Source: Halorussus salinisoli (lineage in GTDB: Archaea > Halobacteriota > Halobacteria > Halobacteriales > Haladaptataceae). Taken from it: a DNA stretch of 64,000 bases. Location: assembly GCA_005239435.1 (NCBI GenBank), contig SZNP01000005.1, positions 124,001 to 188,000 of the forward strand, given 5' to 3'. Below, in pieces: positions 52,706 through 62,670 of this stretch (position 1 is its first letter; every line of letters starts with the position of its first letter). The notes beneath the pieces were generated by a model that was not told the DNA's origin, did no database searches, and saw only the letters and a list, made by a program, of their open reading frames with translations. The position numbers and the translations under genes were made by a program.

Positions 52706-54256
52706 TTACGCTCCGGCGCGGCGTCTCCGCTGTTCGTCGAGGACGGCCTCCACTCGGTCGCCCGGCGCGACCTCGAAGGCGGTCACGCGTTCGAGTCGTT
52801 CGAGTCGGCGGCGGAACTCCTCGAACTCCAGATACCGGGAGTAAGCGCGCTCGAAGTCGGCCAATCCGCCCGATTCGAAGAGGACGCTCGGCGCGAGAAA
52901 CACCAGCACGCGGCCTCCGCCGTGGTGCAGGAGTTTGACGGCCTCCAGCGTCTCGACGGGCGCGGCGTCGTCGGTGAGCAGCACGTTCAGGTCGGTGTTC
53001 CGAGACCGCGAGCGGGCGATTCGCACGGTTCCGGCCAACGGACGGTCGCCGAGTTGCGAGACGTATCTGTCCGTGGTCCCGAAATACGGCCGGAGTACGG
53101 TCGCGTACTCGTCGGAGTCGCTCGCGAGGTCGTCGGCCATCCGTCGCGCCGCCGCGGACGTCACGCTCCGTTCCGGGCCGCCGGTAGCCGCGGTCGGGGT
53201 CGCTTCTCGAATCGCCCGACGAACTTCGTCGTAGTGGTTCTCGCTCGCGTCCAAGTGGCGGAGTTCGGTCGGCCCCTCGTCGCCGACCGCGTAGAGACCC
53301 ACGGGGTCGTCGCGGTCGTGGGCGTTCTGCGCGACGGCCAGCGCGACCTGCCGGAGGTAGTCGAGTTTCGTCGCGCCGTCGGGTCCCGCTCCGAGCGACG
53401 CGCGGTGGTCCAAAAGTATCGCGGTCGGGTGCGAGGTCTCGGCCTCGAACTCGCGGACGTACGGTTCGCCCATCCGCGCGGTCGTCTTCCAGTCGATGTT
53501 GCTGGCGGGGTCGCCCGCGACGTACTCGCGTAGCTCCGCGAACTCGAGTCCGCTCTCGCGTCGGCGCTCGGTCCTGTCGCCGTACGCCGCGACGACCCGC
53601 TCGCCGCCCTCGCCAATGTGGACGTTTCGCGGCCGTCGCGGTTCGACCGCGACCGTCCGCCCGGGGCCGTGCTGAAACTGCTGCGTGAACAGTCCGGCCG
53701 GGTCGGTGACGGTGACGCTCGGCGCGTCGAAGGCGTGGTCTCCGGCGACCGGCGTCTCGTAGGTGTCGGTCCGCCGCACTGCGGTCTCACCCGCAGCGAG
53801 CGTGACGGTAGGTTCGGTAGTCGTCTCGTCGGCGGGTTCGCCGATCGCCGCGTCGGTCGAACTGGCGGTCGTCGCTTCGGTCGCGTCGTCGGTCTCCCGG
53901 TTCTCCCGCTCGCCCGTCGTGCGCCGCATCGAAACGGGAGGCCGTGGCGCGACTCGTAGCGTCAGCGCCGACGGACGGGCGAGTCGAACCCGGAGCGACA
54001 CCGGAATCGGCTGGTCGGTGAGCGCGACCGGTCGCTCGGGTTCCTGTTCGACCCGGAGCGCGGAGCGAACCGCGGCCGACGCCCGGACGAAGGCGAACTG
54101 CCGCGAGACCAGCCACGCGCCGATACCCGCTGCTCCGACGACGAGTGCGGGTCGGTCGAGGGTGATAGCCGAGAGCGCGAGCAACGCGCCGACGACGGCC
54201 ACCCCCCAGTAGCGTCGCTCTGCTCGCACGGCGGTATCTAACTCCGCCGTCTCCAT
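52706..54256 (-). CDS. DUF58 domain protein (VWA-like partner of MoxR)
   Basis: The 516-residue protein starts METAELDTAVRAERRYWG. Two N-terminal helices are followed by an extracytoplasmic-like beta region and an acidic insert (about 130-160). The DUF58 signature lies in GLEFAELREYVAGDPASNIDWKTTAR (about residue 255), with AILLDHRAS resembling the MIDAS Asp strand of VWA domains. DUF58 proteins are MoxR substrates or partners at the membrane. The gene heads the minus-strand trio. MoxR itself is on the opposite strand, 1.6 kb away. Confidence 0.93.
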   Translation of the reverse strand: METAELDTAVRAERRYWGVAVVGALLALSAITLDRPALVVGAAGIGAWLVSRQFAFVRASAAVRSALRVEQEPERPVALTDQPIPVSLRVRLARPSALTLRVAPRPPVSMRRTTGERENRETDDATEATTASSTDAAIGEPADETTTEPTVTLAAGETAVRRTDTYETPVAGDHAFDAPSVTVTDPAGLFTQQFQHGPGRTVAVEPRRPRNVHIGEGGERVVAAYGDRTERRRESGLEFAELREYVAGDPASNIDWKTTARMGEPYVREFEAETSHPTAILLDHRASLGAGPDGATKLDYLRQVALAVAQNAHDRDDPVGLYAVGDEGPTELRHLDASENHYDEVRRAIREATPTAATGGPERSVTSAAARRMADDLASDSDEYATVLRPYFGTTDRYVSQLGDRPLAGTVRIARSRSRNTDLNVLLTDDAAPVETLEAVKLLHHGGGRVLVFLAPSVLFESGGLADFERAYSRYLEFEEFRRRLERLERVTAFEVAPGDRVEAVLDEQRRRRAGA

Positions 54257-54765
54257 TGAAGATACCGGTCGTTCGAACGGTAATGGTCTATTTTCGCGTC
54301 CGTGAGTCTGTTTCCGAGTACTCGTCCGATTGCTGTGCAGTCCTGTGCGGACTGAGACTTCCGAGGTCACACCCGCTTGCTCGTGGCCGCACCGGTCGCA
54401 TCGCGCCGCGATGCGCCGCGCACCGCTCGCGTGACCGAGCGGCCCCTTCCAGTCCCGCCCTGGTGGCTAGGGGTAGGCTTCCGAGTGCGTAAAGCACGGC
54501 CTACCTCGAAGAGGGAAATGAATACGTTTCGTAGAAGCGTATTTCTATTTGTTTAATATTCCTATATGTTTCCCCGCGGCCGAGTCGCTGACTGCCGAAC
54601 CTCCGTTCGACCGACGACGGCCCGTCGGGAGAGTCGCTGCGGCGTCGAGACGTTCGCTCCGAACGGTCCGGGCGGGAGAAAAACAGTCATCTTCAAGAAA
54701 ACGGTCGTAGTTTTTCTCACACCTACGTTCCGCTGGTCCGCACGGCGTCCGAGGAGAGTCTGCTC
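54257..54765. repeat. divergent gap with GC palindrome and AT-rich patch
   Basis: CGCATCGCG-C-CGCGATGCG at 54397-54415 is a perfect 9-base inverted repeat with a one-base centre. The segment before it, ACTTCCGAGGTCAC (about 54357), matches part of the hairpin unit at 62250. Bases about 54515-54565 are AT-rich (CGTATTTCTATTTG, TTTAATATTCC). A short plus-strand ORF at 54566 lacks coding character. The promoters for DUF58 (minus) and the DUF4129-like gene (plus) must lie here. Confidence 0.55.
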
Positions 54766-57015
54766 ATGAGTGATCTGTTCCCGAGAGTCGGCGCGACAGA
54801 ACGCCGTTTAGCGGTCGCTCTCCTCGTCGTGAGTCTCGTGACCGGGACTCTCGTAGCAGGTGACCCCGCTGCCGCCGGAAGCGTCGCGGACGCGAGGCAG
54901 ACGTCGGGTATCCAAGCGGCGAATTCGGCCGAGGGCGTCGCAGGAGTGGGTCAGACGGGCGACGAGTCCCCGGCCAACGACTCGACGACTCGGCCCAACG
55001 ACTCCCCGCCCGGGCAAGTGAACCCGGCGGAACTCGAAGAAGACGGCAGTCTCGGGAGCGTCGAAGCGTGGCTCGTGGACCAACTCGGTTCGCGCTTCGA
55101 GCGCAGTTCGGCCAACCTGAGCGAGGGACAGTACGACGCCGCGGCGGAGGCCATCGGCGAAGAGTATCGGGAGGAGTACGAGCGGTACGCCGACGTGGCC
55201 GACCGGATGGAAGACGGCCCGTCGAACACGACGGCCCTCGAACGCGCCCAACGCCGACAGCAGGCGTTTCTGACCGCGATGAAGAGATACGACCGGACGT
55301 ACGACCGATACCGGGCGGCCCGCGATAACGGGAGCGACGCTCGCGCTCGCCGACTCGCCCGCCAACTCCGACGCTACTCCAACCGGGTCGAGCGCCGCAG
55401 TGACTCGCTCCTCGGTAGCCTCCGAGAGGCGGAGAACACGACCGACGCCAATCTCACCGAAAGCCGTCGCGTCGTCCGCAATCGCACGGCGAACGTCACC
55501 GCCCGCCAGCGCGAGGTCGAACGCGAGTCGTTCGTCGGAACCGAGTTGTCCGCGACCGCGACCGGCGACGACCGGACCGCGTCGTTCACCGACCCACTCG
55601 TCGTCGCCGGCCGACTTCGCGCTGCGAACGGGACGCCGCTGGCGAACCGGACCGCGACGTTCCGCGTCGGGAACGAAACCGCCACGGCGAACACGAACGC
55701 GACCGGCGGGTTCCGACTCGCGTACCGTCCCGCGTCGCTCCCGGCGAACGCGTCCGCGGTCACCGTACGCTACGTCCCCGATAACGACTCGGTTTACCGG
55801 ACCTCGAACGCCTCGCTTCCGGTGACCGTCCGGCAAGTCGAACCGACCGTTCGCATCACCGACGCGCCCGACAGCGTCGCCTACAACCGAACCGTGCGAG
55901 TCCGAGGGAGCGTAACCGTCGAGGGAACCCCGGTCGCTGGCGTGCCTGTCCGACTAACCGCGAGCGACGAGTTCCTCGGGAACGCCACGACGGCCGGGAA
56001 CGGTAGTTTCGTCCTCTCGGGTCGCTTCTCCGAGGCGGACGCCGGGAACCGGAGTTCGCTCAGGGTCTCGCTCGCACTCCGAGACGCGGCGCTGGCCGCC
56101 GAGAGCGCGACGACGACCGTCCCCGTCGAGCGCGTCGGCACGGCGGTGTCGCTGAACGCCTCGCGCAACGGCACGACGCTCCAGGTCGCCGGCAGACTCA
56201 CGACCGAGGACGGAGAGCCACTGGGCGACCGGGCGGTCCACGTCCGAGTGGACGAAAACGCGGCGCTCGCGGTGGTCGAGACGAACGACGCCGGTCGCTA
56301 CGACGCGACGATTTCGGTCCCGGAGTCGGCCCGGAAAGACGGCAACGTGACCGCGAGCGCGACATTCGACGGGAGTCGCGGTCTGACGCGAGCGCAGGCC
56401 ACCGAGACGGTCGCGTTCCCCTCGCCCGGCGGTCCCGCCTCGCTCCTCGCGGACGCAGTCCACGCCGCCGCGACTGCGCCGTGGTGGGCACTCTTGCTCG
56501 TCGGGTCGGCAATCGCACTGGTCGCGTACGCCGCCGCCCGTCGATTCCGACCCGACCGCGACGAACCGGCGACGGGAGGCGGGCCTCTCGCGTCCGGAAA
56601 CGGTAGCCGCGCGCACTCCGACGCCGACTCCGGCGGCGCGTCGCGAACGCTCCTCCTGTCGCTCGCCTGCCAGCAACTCGACCGCGACGACCCCGAGTCG
56701 GCCGTCGAAACGGTCTACGCCGCCGTTCGCCGACGACTCGTGGACCAGTTCGGGGCCGACCACTCTGTCACTCACGCCGAACTCTACGCCCTCTGCCGCG
56801 ACGGCGGACTCCCGGACGACCGGCTCGACGCGCTCCGCCGCGTGACCCAGGCCTACGAGCGCGCCCGGTTCTCATCGCAGCGACTCTCGACCGAGACGGC
56901 GGAGACCGCTCTCCGCGCCGGGTCGCTGCTCGCCGAGGAGACCGGAACCGAAACTGGAACCGAGGCCGGAACCGGGACCGACGGCCCAGCGACCACGGAG
57001 GGTGCCGACCGATGA
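54766..57015 (+). CDS. large secreted-domain membrane protein with DUF4129-like C-terminus
   Basis: The 749-residue protein has a signal peptide or anchor (RRLAVALLVVSLVTGTLVAG, residues 14-33), then an acidic Asn/Ser/Thr-rich region and a helical domain (about 100-250). Three or so Ig-like/CNA-B-like repeats (about 260-550) follow, with FRVGNETATANTNATGGF-type units. There is one membrane helix (WALLLVGSAIALVAYAAA, about 570-587) and a cytoplasmic DUF4129-like helical domain (VETVYAAVRRRLVDQFG...HAELYALCRDGG). Many N-x-S/T sequons suggest glycosylation. It overlaps DUF1616 by four bases. Confidence 0.8.
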   Translation: MSDLFPRVGATERRLAVALLVVSLVTGTLVAGDPAAAGSVADARQTSGIQAANSAEGVAGVGQTGDESPANDSTTRPNDSPPGQVNPAELEEDGSLGSVEAWLVDQLGSRFERSSANLSEGQYDAAAEAIGEEYREEYERYADVADRMEDGPSNTTALERAQRRQQAFLTAMKRYDRTYDRYRAARDNGSDARARRLARQLRRYSNRVERRSDSLLGSLREAENTTDANLTESRRVVRNRTANVTARQREVERESFVGTELSATATGDDRTASFTDPLVVAGRLRAANGTPLANRTATFRVGNETATANTNATGGFRLAYRPASLPANASAVTVRYVPDNDSVYRTSNASLPVTVRQVEPTVRITDAPDSVAYNRTVRVRGSVTVEGTPVAGVPVRLTASDEFLGNATTAGNGSFVLSGRFSEADAGNRSSLRVSLALRDAALAAESATTTVPVERVGTAVSLNASRNGTTLQVAGRLTTEDGEPLGDRAVHVRVDENAALAVVETNDAGRYDATISVPESARKDGNVTASATFDGSRGLTRAQATETVAFPSPGGPASLLADAVHAAATAPWWALLLVGSAIALVAYAAARRFRPDRDEPATGGGPLASGNGSRAHSDADSGGASRTLLLSLACQQLDRDDPESAVETVYAAVRRRLVDQFGADHSVTHAELYALCRDGGLPDDRLDALRRVTQAYERARFSSQRLSTETAETALRAGSLLAEETGTETGTEAGTGTDGPATTEGADR

Positions 57016-58133
57016 TAGACGCGCGGACCCTCCGCCTGATGGTTCCCGGCCCGGTTCGACGCCTCCCCGCCGACCTCGCTGCCGTGCTGGCGCTCGACGC
57101 GGCGACCTGTCTCGCCGTCTTCCTGCCGGTCGTCTCGGAGACGCCGCTCCGCGTCGGTCTCGGACTGACGTTCGTGCTCTTGGCTCCCGGATACGCACTC
57201 ACGGCCGCGTTGTTTCCCGAACGCGCCGGTTCGAGTCGCGACCACCACGACCGCGGGGAGCGAGACTACGGAGAGCGAGACCACGGCACGAGAAACGACC
57301 GAGACGAGGGCGTCTTCCGAAGACTTCGCCGCGGTGCCATCGGTGGCTGGGAACGCCTCGCGCTCTCGCTCGGCCTGAGTCTCGTGGTCGTCCCGCTGGT
57401 CGGCGTGGTGCTCAACTTCACGCCCGTCGGAATCCGACTCGTCCCGATAGTGGTCTCGGTCGGCGCGTTCACCGGCGCCGCGACCGTCCTCGCGGCGGTT
57501 CGCCGATGGAACCTCCCGCCGGAACGTCGGTTTCGCGTCCCCTACCGGGACTGGTACGCCACGGCGAAGACCGGACTGCTCGCGGCCGAGACGCCGACGG
57601 ACCGGGCGCTGAACGTCGCGCTCGCGGTCTCGTTGGTACTGGCGCTCGGGAGCGTCGGGTACGCGATAACGTCACCCAAACCCGGCCAGCAGTACACCGA
57701 GTTCTACCTGCTCTCGGGGAGCGACGACCAACTGACCGCCGACGACTACCCGACCGAGTTCGACCGCGGAGAGGGCAAGCCACTGACCGTCGGCGTCACG
57801 AACCACGAGGGCGAGCGAACGAACTACACCGTCGTCGTGCAACTCCAGCGCGTCACTGACGGCGAGACCGGAAACGCCTCGGTCCTCGACCGGCGTGACC
57901 TCCATCGGTTCCGGGTCGTCCTCGGGCCGAACGAGACGTGGCGTCACGAACACACAGTCCGGCCGACGATGACCGGCCGAAATCTGCGACTCCAGTACCT
58001 GCTGTACCGCGGCGACCCGCCCGCTGAACCGAGCGTGGCGAGCGCGTACGAGGAGACCCACCTCTGGGTGAACGTCACTCGGTCGGGCGACGGGAATCGG
58101 TCACTCCCCGTGCCGGACGCCGCGAAGCGGTAG
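57012..58133 (+). CDS. DUF1616 family membrane protein
   Basis: The 373-residue protein starts MIDARTLRLMVPGPVRRLP. It has four helices, of which LGLTFVLLAPGYALTAALFP is the family signature, and a low-complexity His/Asp/Arg/Glu loop (about 78-105). The extracytoplasmic domain has VGVTNHEGERTNYTVVVQLQ, the DUF1616 beta-sandwich. Archaeal DUF1616 genes lie in cell-surface and nonulosonic acid clusters, which fits the NeuB/NeuC genes 1 kb away. It is coupled to the preceding gene by an ATGA overlap. Confidence 0.9.
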   Translation: MIDARTLRLMVPGPVRRLPADLAAVLALDAATCLAVFLPVVSETPLRVGLGLTFVLLAPGYALTAALFPERAGSSRDHHDRGERDYGERDHGTRNDRDEGVFRRLRRGAIGGWERLALSLGLSLVVVPLVGVVLNFTPVGIRLVPIVVSVGAFTGAATVLAAVRRWNLPPERRFRVPYRDWYATAKTGLLAAETPTDRALNVALAVSLVLALGSVGYAITSPKPGQQYTEFYLLSGSDDQLTADDYPTEFDRGEGKPLTVGVTNHEGERTNYTVVVQLQRVTDGETGNASVLDRRDLHRFRVVLGPNETWRHEHTVRPTMTGRNLRLQYLLYRGDPPAEPSVASAYEETHLWVNVTRSGDGNRSLPVPDAAKR

Positions 58134-58134
58134 G

Positions 58135-59001
58135 TCAGTATCGGTCGGCGAGCGACGGTGAGTCGGGGTTCTCGGCGAACAGGACCTGATGGACGTTCAT
58201 CGGCCAGACTTCGAGTGGGTCCCTGGTTCCCTCCTCGGTGAACGGCTCTTCGAAGACCTCGTGGCGCGCGACCGTCTCGAACCCGTACTCCGAGAGCGTC
58301 TCCGGCAGGTTCGGTCTCGGGTGGAGACCCTCGTACTCGTCCAGCAGGTCGCGGACGTACAGTCCTCGCGCGGTGACGCGACGCGCTTCGTCGAGGACGG
58401 ACTCGAACGTCTCGTCGTCCAGCACCTCCAGCAGGCCAGCCATCAGCGCGTAGTCGAAGAAGTCGTCGCCGAAGTCCAGTCGCTCGGTCGCGTCGGCCCG
58501 CTCGAAGGTCAGCGTAATCTTCTCGTGCGGCGACTCGGTGAGTTTGCGAGCGTTCCGGACGCGCGACTCGTTCACGTCCACGCCGACGATTTCCATCGGC
58601 GCGCCGTCGTATCCGGCTTGGGTCCACCGGCCCGCGACGAACTCCGCGACTCGCTGAGTCACGTCGCCGTCTCCGCACCCGAGGTCGAGGATGCGGCAGG
58701 CGTCCGGGGACGCGAATCGACCCCACTCGACCGGCGGGTGGAACCACGCCTTCCGGCGCTTCAGGAACTCCCACTTCCGCCTGTCGATGGGTCGCTCCAG
58801 CTCCCGGTAGTAAGCCTGGGAGTCGGCGACGAACTCCGGAGACAGGTTCTCGTCGTGTTCCCGGTGGGCGCGACGGTGGCGGTCGTTGTCCCACCGGCGC
58901 TCCGCTCGCTCCTCCGAGTAGTCCTCGATGGCCGCTCGCGGATTCTCGACCAACCCCCACGTTTCGAGTTCGGCGAAGTCCTCCGTCGTCGGTATCCGCA
59001 T
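58135..59001 (-). CDS. class I SAM-dependent methyltransferase
   Basis: The 288-residue protein starts MRIPTTEDFAELETWGLVE. The SAM-binding motif is RILDLGCGDGDVTQRVAEF, with EIVGVDVNESRVRNA and FERADATERLDFGDDFFDYALMAGLLEVLDD-type motifs II and III. An N-terminal extension of about 100 charged residues precedes the fold. The end, MNVHQVLFAE, is typical of surface-sugar methyltransferases. It lies between DUF1616 and neuB but on the other strand, 1 base from the DUF1616 stop (convergent). The substrate may be a glycan, by inference. Confidence 0.9.
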   Translation of the reverse strand: MRIPTTEDFAELETWGLVENPRAAIEDYSEERAERRWDNDRHRRAHREHDENLSPEFVADSQAYYRELERPIDRRKWEFLKRRKAWFHPPVEWGRFASPDACRILDLGCGDGDVTQRVAEFVAGRWTQAGYDGAPMEIVGVDVNESRVRNARKLTESPHEKITLTFERADATERLDFGDDFFDYALMAGLLEVLDDETFESVLDEARRVTARGLYVRDLLDEYEGLHPRPNLPETLSEYGFETVARHEVFEEPFTEEGTRDPLEVWPMNVHQVLFAENPDSPSLADRY

Positions 59002-59101
59002 GGCACTCGATTCGACCTTTCGACGCTTTTAGGTTCGGGCGGGTTCCGGGCCGCCGAGTACCGACAAAGAACCTATACGGAGGAACGTTGCTGTACTCTC
59101 C

Positions 59102-60157
59102 ATGGATTCGTTTCGAGACGCGGTCCGGGACCCGGAGTCGGTGTACTTCGTGGCGGAGGCGGGGGTCAACCACAACGGGGACATCGAGATGGCCGAGCGA
59201 CTCGTGGACGTGGCGGCCGAGAGCGATGCCGACGCGGTCAAGTTCCAGACGTTCGCCGCCGACAGACTCGTGACCGAGCAGGCACCGAAGGCCGACTATC
59301 AGGAGGAGACGACCGACGACCGCTCGCAGTACGAGATGCTGGAGAACTACGAACTCTCGCGGGCCGACCACGAACACCTACAGGCGTACTGCGACGAGCG
59401 GGAGATTACGTTCCTCTCGACGCCGTTCGACGCACGGAGCGCCGACCTGCTGGCCGACCTCGGCGTCCCGGTCGTCAAAATCGGCTCGGGCGAACTCGAC
59501 AACGTACCCCTGCTCGAACACGTCGCCGAGTTCGGCACGCCGATGATAGTGAGTACGGGGATGGGGACGTTAGAGGAGGTGCGCGAGGCGTTCGAGGTGA
59601 TTCGGTCGGCGAATCCGGACGTGGAACTCGTCTTCCTCCACTGCACGTCGGCGTACCCGACCGAGATGGGGGACGCGAACCTGCGAGCGATGCAGACGAT
59701 GGACGACGAACTCCCGGTGCCGGTGGGGTACTCCGACCACACCACGGCCCCCGAGACGCCGGGCCTGGCGGTCGCCGCGGGCGCGACGGTCGTGGAGAAG
59801 CACTTCACGCTGAGCAACCGACTCCCCGGCCCGGACCACCGCGCGTCGCTGGAACCCGACGAACTCGACAGGGCGGTCTCGCTGGTTCGCGACGCCGCCA
59901 CCGCGTTGGGAAGCCCCGAGAAGGTGCCGACCGAGGAGGAGCGCGAGAACCGGGCGGTCATCCGCAAGAGCCTCCACGCGACCGAGCGCGTCGAGGCGGG
60001 CGACGCGCTGTCCGAGGAGAACGTCGCCGTCACTCGTCCCGCCGACGGACTGGCCCCGACGAACTACGAGAGCGTTCTCGGTGGACGGGCCCGGGAGACG
60101 CTCGAACCCGGCGAGGCGATCACGGAGGATGCGGTAGACGGGGAGGTGGAGGAGTAG
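59102..60157 (+). CDS. neuB: N-acetylneuraminate/legionaminate synthase (NeuB family)
   Basis: The 351-residue protein condenses phosphoenolpyruvate with a 6-deoxy- or N-acyl-hexose to a nonulosonic acid. It starts MDSFRDAVRDPESVYFVAE. Motifs are AGVNHNGD, VKFQTFAADRLVT, FLSTPFD, VKIGSGELDN, LHCTSAYPT, GYSDHTT, VEKHFTLSNRLPGPDHRAS and a C-terminal SAF (antifreeze-like) domain (RVEAGDALSEENVAVTRP...). It could make neuraminic, legionaminic or pseudaminic acid, and with NeuC next door the first two are favoured. A TATA-like CCTATACG lies about 30 bases upstream. Confidence 0.95.
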   Translation: MDSFRDAVRDPESVYFVAEAGVNHNGDIEMAERLVDVAAESDADAVKFQTFAADRLVTEQAPKADYQEETTDDRSQYEMLENYELSRADHEHLQAYCDEREITFLSTPFDARSADLLADLGVPVVKIGSGELDNVPLLEHVAEFGTPMIVSTGMGTLEEVREAFEVIRSANPDVELVFLHCTSAYPTEMGDANLRAMQTMDDELPVPVGYSDHTTAPETPGLAVAAGATVVEKHFTLSNRLPGPDHRASLEPDELDRAVSLVRDAATALGSPEKVPTEEERENRAVIRKSLHATERVEAGDALSEENVAVTRPADGLAPTNYESVLGGRARETLEPGEAITEDAVDGEVEE

Positions 60158-60158
60158 C

Positions 60159-60836
60159 ATGGCGGAGAACCGTACCGTCCTCGCGGTCGCCGCCCACCCC
60201 GACGACGAGGTGCTGGGCGCTGGCGGGACGCTCTCGAAGCACGCCGACGCGGGCGACGAGGTCCACGTCCTCGTCGTGACCGAGGGCGCGACCCAGCAGT
60301 ACGACGACGCATCGCTGGTCGAGCAGAAGCGCCGGGAGGCCGAGGCCTGCGCCCGGCGACTCGGCGTCGCGGAGGTCCACTTCGGCGACCTTCCCGACAT
60401 GCGACTCGACGACGTTCCCCACGTCGAAGTCAACGCGGTAATCGAGGAGATGGTCGAGGAGTACCGACCCGAAGTCGTCTACACCCACTCCGACCGCGAG
60501 GTCAACGGCGACCACCGCGCGCTCTACGACTCGACGCTCGTGGCGACCCGGCCGGGGTCGGGCGTCGAGCGAGTGCTGACCTACGAGGTCCCGTCTTCGA
60601 CCGACTGGACGGGCGGCGACCGACCGCAGTTCGCGCCGAACGTCTACGTGGACATCACCGACCACCTCGACGCGAAGGTCGAGGCGTTCGCCGAGTACGA
60701 GTCCGAGACCCGGGAGTTCCCGCACCCGCGCTCGGCCGAGAGCCTCCGGGCTCGCGCTCGGACGCGTGGAGCGGCCGCGGGCGTCGAGGCGGCCGAAGCG
60801 TTCGGTCTGGTCAGGGAGGTGCGCGAGTCGCTATGA
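60159..60836 (+). CDS. PIG-L family N-deacetylase
   Basis: The 225-residue protein starts MAENRTVLAVAAHPDDEVLG. The metal site is AAHPDDEVLGAGG with a second His in YTHSDREVNGDHRAL. Homologues remove acetyl groups from N-acetylglucosaminyl lipids and sugars. It starts 1 base after the neuB stop and overlaps neuC by four bases (60833-60836), so it is co-translated with them. Deacetylation of a sugar intermediate or product in the same pathway is implied. The sugar is unknown. Confidence 0.93.
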   Translation: MAENRTVLAVAAHPDDEVLGAGGTLSKHADAGDEVHVLVVTEGATQQYDDASLVEQKRREAEACARRLGVAEVHFGDLPDMRLDDVPHVEVNAVIEEMVEEYRPEVVYTHSDREVNGDHRALYDSTLVATRPGSGVERVLTYEVPSSTDWTGGDRPQFAPNVYVDITDHLDAKVEAFAEYESETREFPHPRSAESLRARARTRGAAAGVEAAEAFGLVREVRESL

Positions 60837-62041
60837 GTGGGGAGGGAGACGGTCGGAACGGAGGCGACAGTCCGAGCGGAGACGCAGACGAGCGCGTCGT
60901 CTGCGTCGTCACGGGGACCCGGGCGGAGTACGGACTCCTCCGGTCTTCGATGGAGGCGATACGCGGGACAGAGGGTCTGGCGCTCCGGACCATCGCCACG
61001 GGGATGCACCTCTCGCCCGACCACGGCAACACGGTCGAGGAGATTCGAGCGGACGGCTTCGAAGTCACCGAGACGGTCCACATGCTGGTGGCCGGTGACA
61101 CCGGCCTCTCGATGGCGAAGTCGCTGGGCATCGGCACCGAGGGAATCGCCGAGGCGCTGGGGAGCATCGACCCGGACGTCGTCCTCGTCCTCGGCGACCG
61201 CGACGAGGCGCTGGCGGGCGGTCTCGCGGCGGCGCACATGAACGTCCCGGTCGCGCACGTCCACGGCGGCGACTCGATGCACGGCGCGATAATCGACGAC
61301 AGCATCAGGCACGCGCTGACGAAGTTCGCCCACCTCCACTTCCCGGTCTCGGAACTGAGCGCCGACCGAATCCGGAAACTCGGCGAGGAGGAGTGGCGAA
61401 TCACCACGGTGGGCGCGCCGGGCCTCGACGCTGTTCTCGACGGCGAGTACGCCGACCCGGACGAGGTGGTCTCGAAGTACGACCTCGGCGGTTCCGAACC
61501 CCTCGCGCTCGTGGTCCAGCACCCCGTCACGACGGTCCCCGACGAGGCGGGCGACCAGATGCGGGCCACGCTGGAGGCCGTCACCGACGCGGGCGTTCGC
61601 CCGGTCGTCGTCTATCCGAACTCAGACGCCGGCGGGCGACAGATGATAGCCGTCGTGGACGAGTACGCCGCCGCGGGTCGGGTCGAGACGTTCAAAAGCC
61701 TCCCGCGCGCGGAGTACCTCGGTCTCCTGGCCGCCGCGGACGTGATGGTCGGCAACTCCAGCAGCGGCATCATCGAAGCGCCCTCGTTCGACCTGCCGGT
61801 CGTGGACGTGGGACCGCGCCAGGAGGGCCGCGAGCGCGCGGACAACACCCTCTCGGTGGCCCACGACCGCGCCGAAATCCGCGAGGCAATCGACCGCGCG
61901 CTCGAAGACGAGTCGGTCCGACGACGCGCCGCCGAGTGCGACAACCCCTACGACTACGGCGGGGCCGGTCGCCGAGTCGCCGAGCGACTGGCGTCGGTCG
62001 AACTCGGCGAGGACCTCCTCCGGAAGCGCCTGACGTACTGA
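60833..62041 (+). CDS. neuC: UDP-N-acetylglucosamine 2-epimerase, hydrolysing type (NeuC)
   Basis: The 402-residue GT-B fold protein starts MSGEGDGRNGGDSPSG. It has VVCVVTGTRAEYGLLRS, VLVLGDRDEALAGGLAA, VAHVHGGDSMHGAIIDDSIR and VMVGNSSSGIIEAPSF, the hydrolysing-epimerase motifs. It releases ManNAc or a related deoxysugar for NeuB. The ATGA overlap with the PIG-L gene marks co-translation. A CMP-sugar synthetase gene is not in the window. It is the last gene before a repeat-rich gap. Confidence 0.94.
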   Translation: MSGEGDGRNGGDSPSGDADERVVCVVTGTRAEYGLLRSSMEAIRGTEGLALRTIATGMHLSPDHGNTVEEIRADGFEVTETVHMLVAGDTGLSMAKSLGIGTEGIAEALGSIDPDVVLVLGDRDEALAGGLAAAHMNVPVAHVHGGDSMHGAIIDDSIRHALTKFAHLHFPVSELSADRIRKLGEEEWRITTVGAPGLDAVLDGEYADPDEVVSKYDLGGSEPLALVVQHPVTTVPDEAGDQMRATLEAVTDAGVRPVVVYPNSDAGGRQMIAVVDEYAAAGRVETFKSLPRAEYLGLLAAADVMVGNSSSGIIEAPSFDLPVVDVGPRQEGRERADNTLSVAHDRAEIREAIDRALEDESVRRRAAECDNPYDYGGAGRRVAERLASVELGEDLLRKRLTY

Positions 62042-62670
62042 TTCGAAGCAAGACGGGAAGGTAAATGTGTTTTTAACACGTACATTCAGTTATTTTCCAA
62101 TTGAGGATATTTCCTTCGGCAACGAAAGTTTGGCCAGAAAGCCGGCGCGGGAGGATAAAGGGGCCGCCCGGTCGCGCATCGCTTGGTCGTCTCAGCGACC
62201 CCTATCCGAGCGAGCGATGCGAGCGAGGATATGTCGCTGAGCGACCGCCGGAAGACGACCCGCGTCTTCCGAGGTCACGCGAGCGAAGCGAGTGTGACCG
62301 CGACCGGGCGGGGGCTTTCTAAGTGACCTCTCCGGCCGTACGCGTTGGAGAATCCAGTACGGAGAAGCTAGCTACTCCCGACGCCAAGGAGTCACCGCAT
62401 AGCACCGCGACCGCGGACCTCACACCTCCCACTCTCCTGCGATGCTCGTCCCGCGCGCATGGGGCGACTTCAAACTACGAGGTCGCGCCAGCGCGCGCCC
62501 AGTAGATAAATAGGCCAGTGTGCGCCGGGTAACGTAGATACGTAGGTGAGTCCACGCGAACGGAAACCGCCCGAAACGACGCGACGAGCGTGGACAGTAT
62601 ATTTATCCCCGTCGTCGTCGAACGCTCTACGACGCAGAGAACGCGAGCGGAAAGTCGAGGGGGACACAGC
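62042..62670. repeat. gene-free stretch with several hairpin repeats (unit at 62250, inverted modules B and A)
   Basis: An AT-rich patch (62055-62115) precedes CGCATCGCT (62175-62183) facing AGCGATGCG (62213-62221). A hairpin unit follows: GGAAGAC (62250-62256) with GTCTTCC (62264-62270), and GGTCAC (62273-62278) with GTGACC (62294-62299), the same two-stem design as the tandem units at 4380-4539. Inverted module B covers about 62402-62430 and inverted module A 62464-62490 (GCGACTTC/GAGGTCGC then GCCAGCGCGCG). Near the right end, AGTATATTTATCC (about 62597) is the likely promoter of the next gene. Confidence 0.7.
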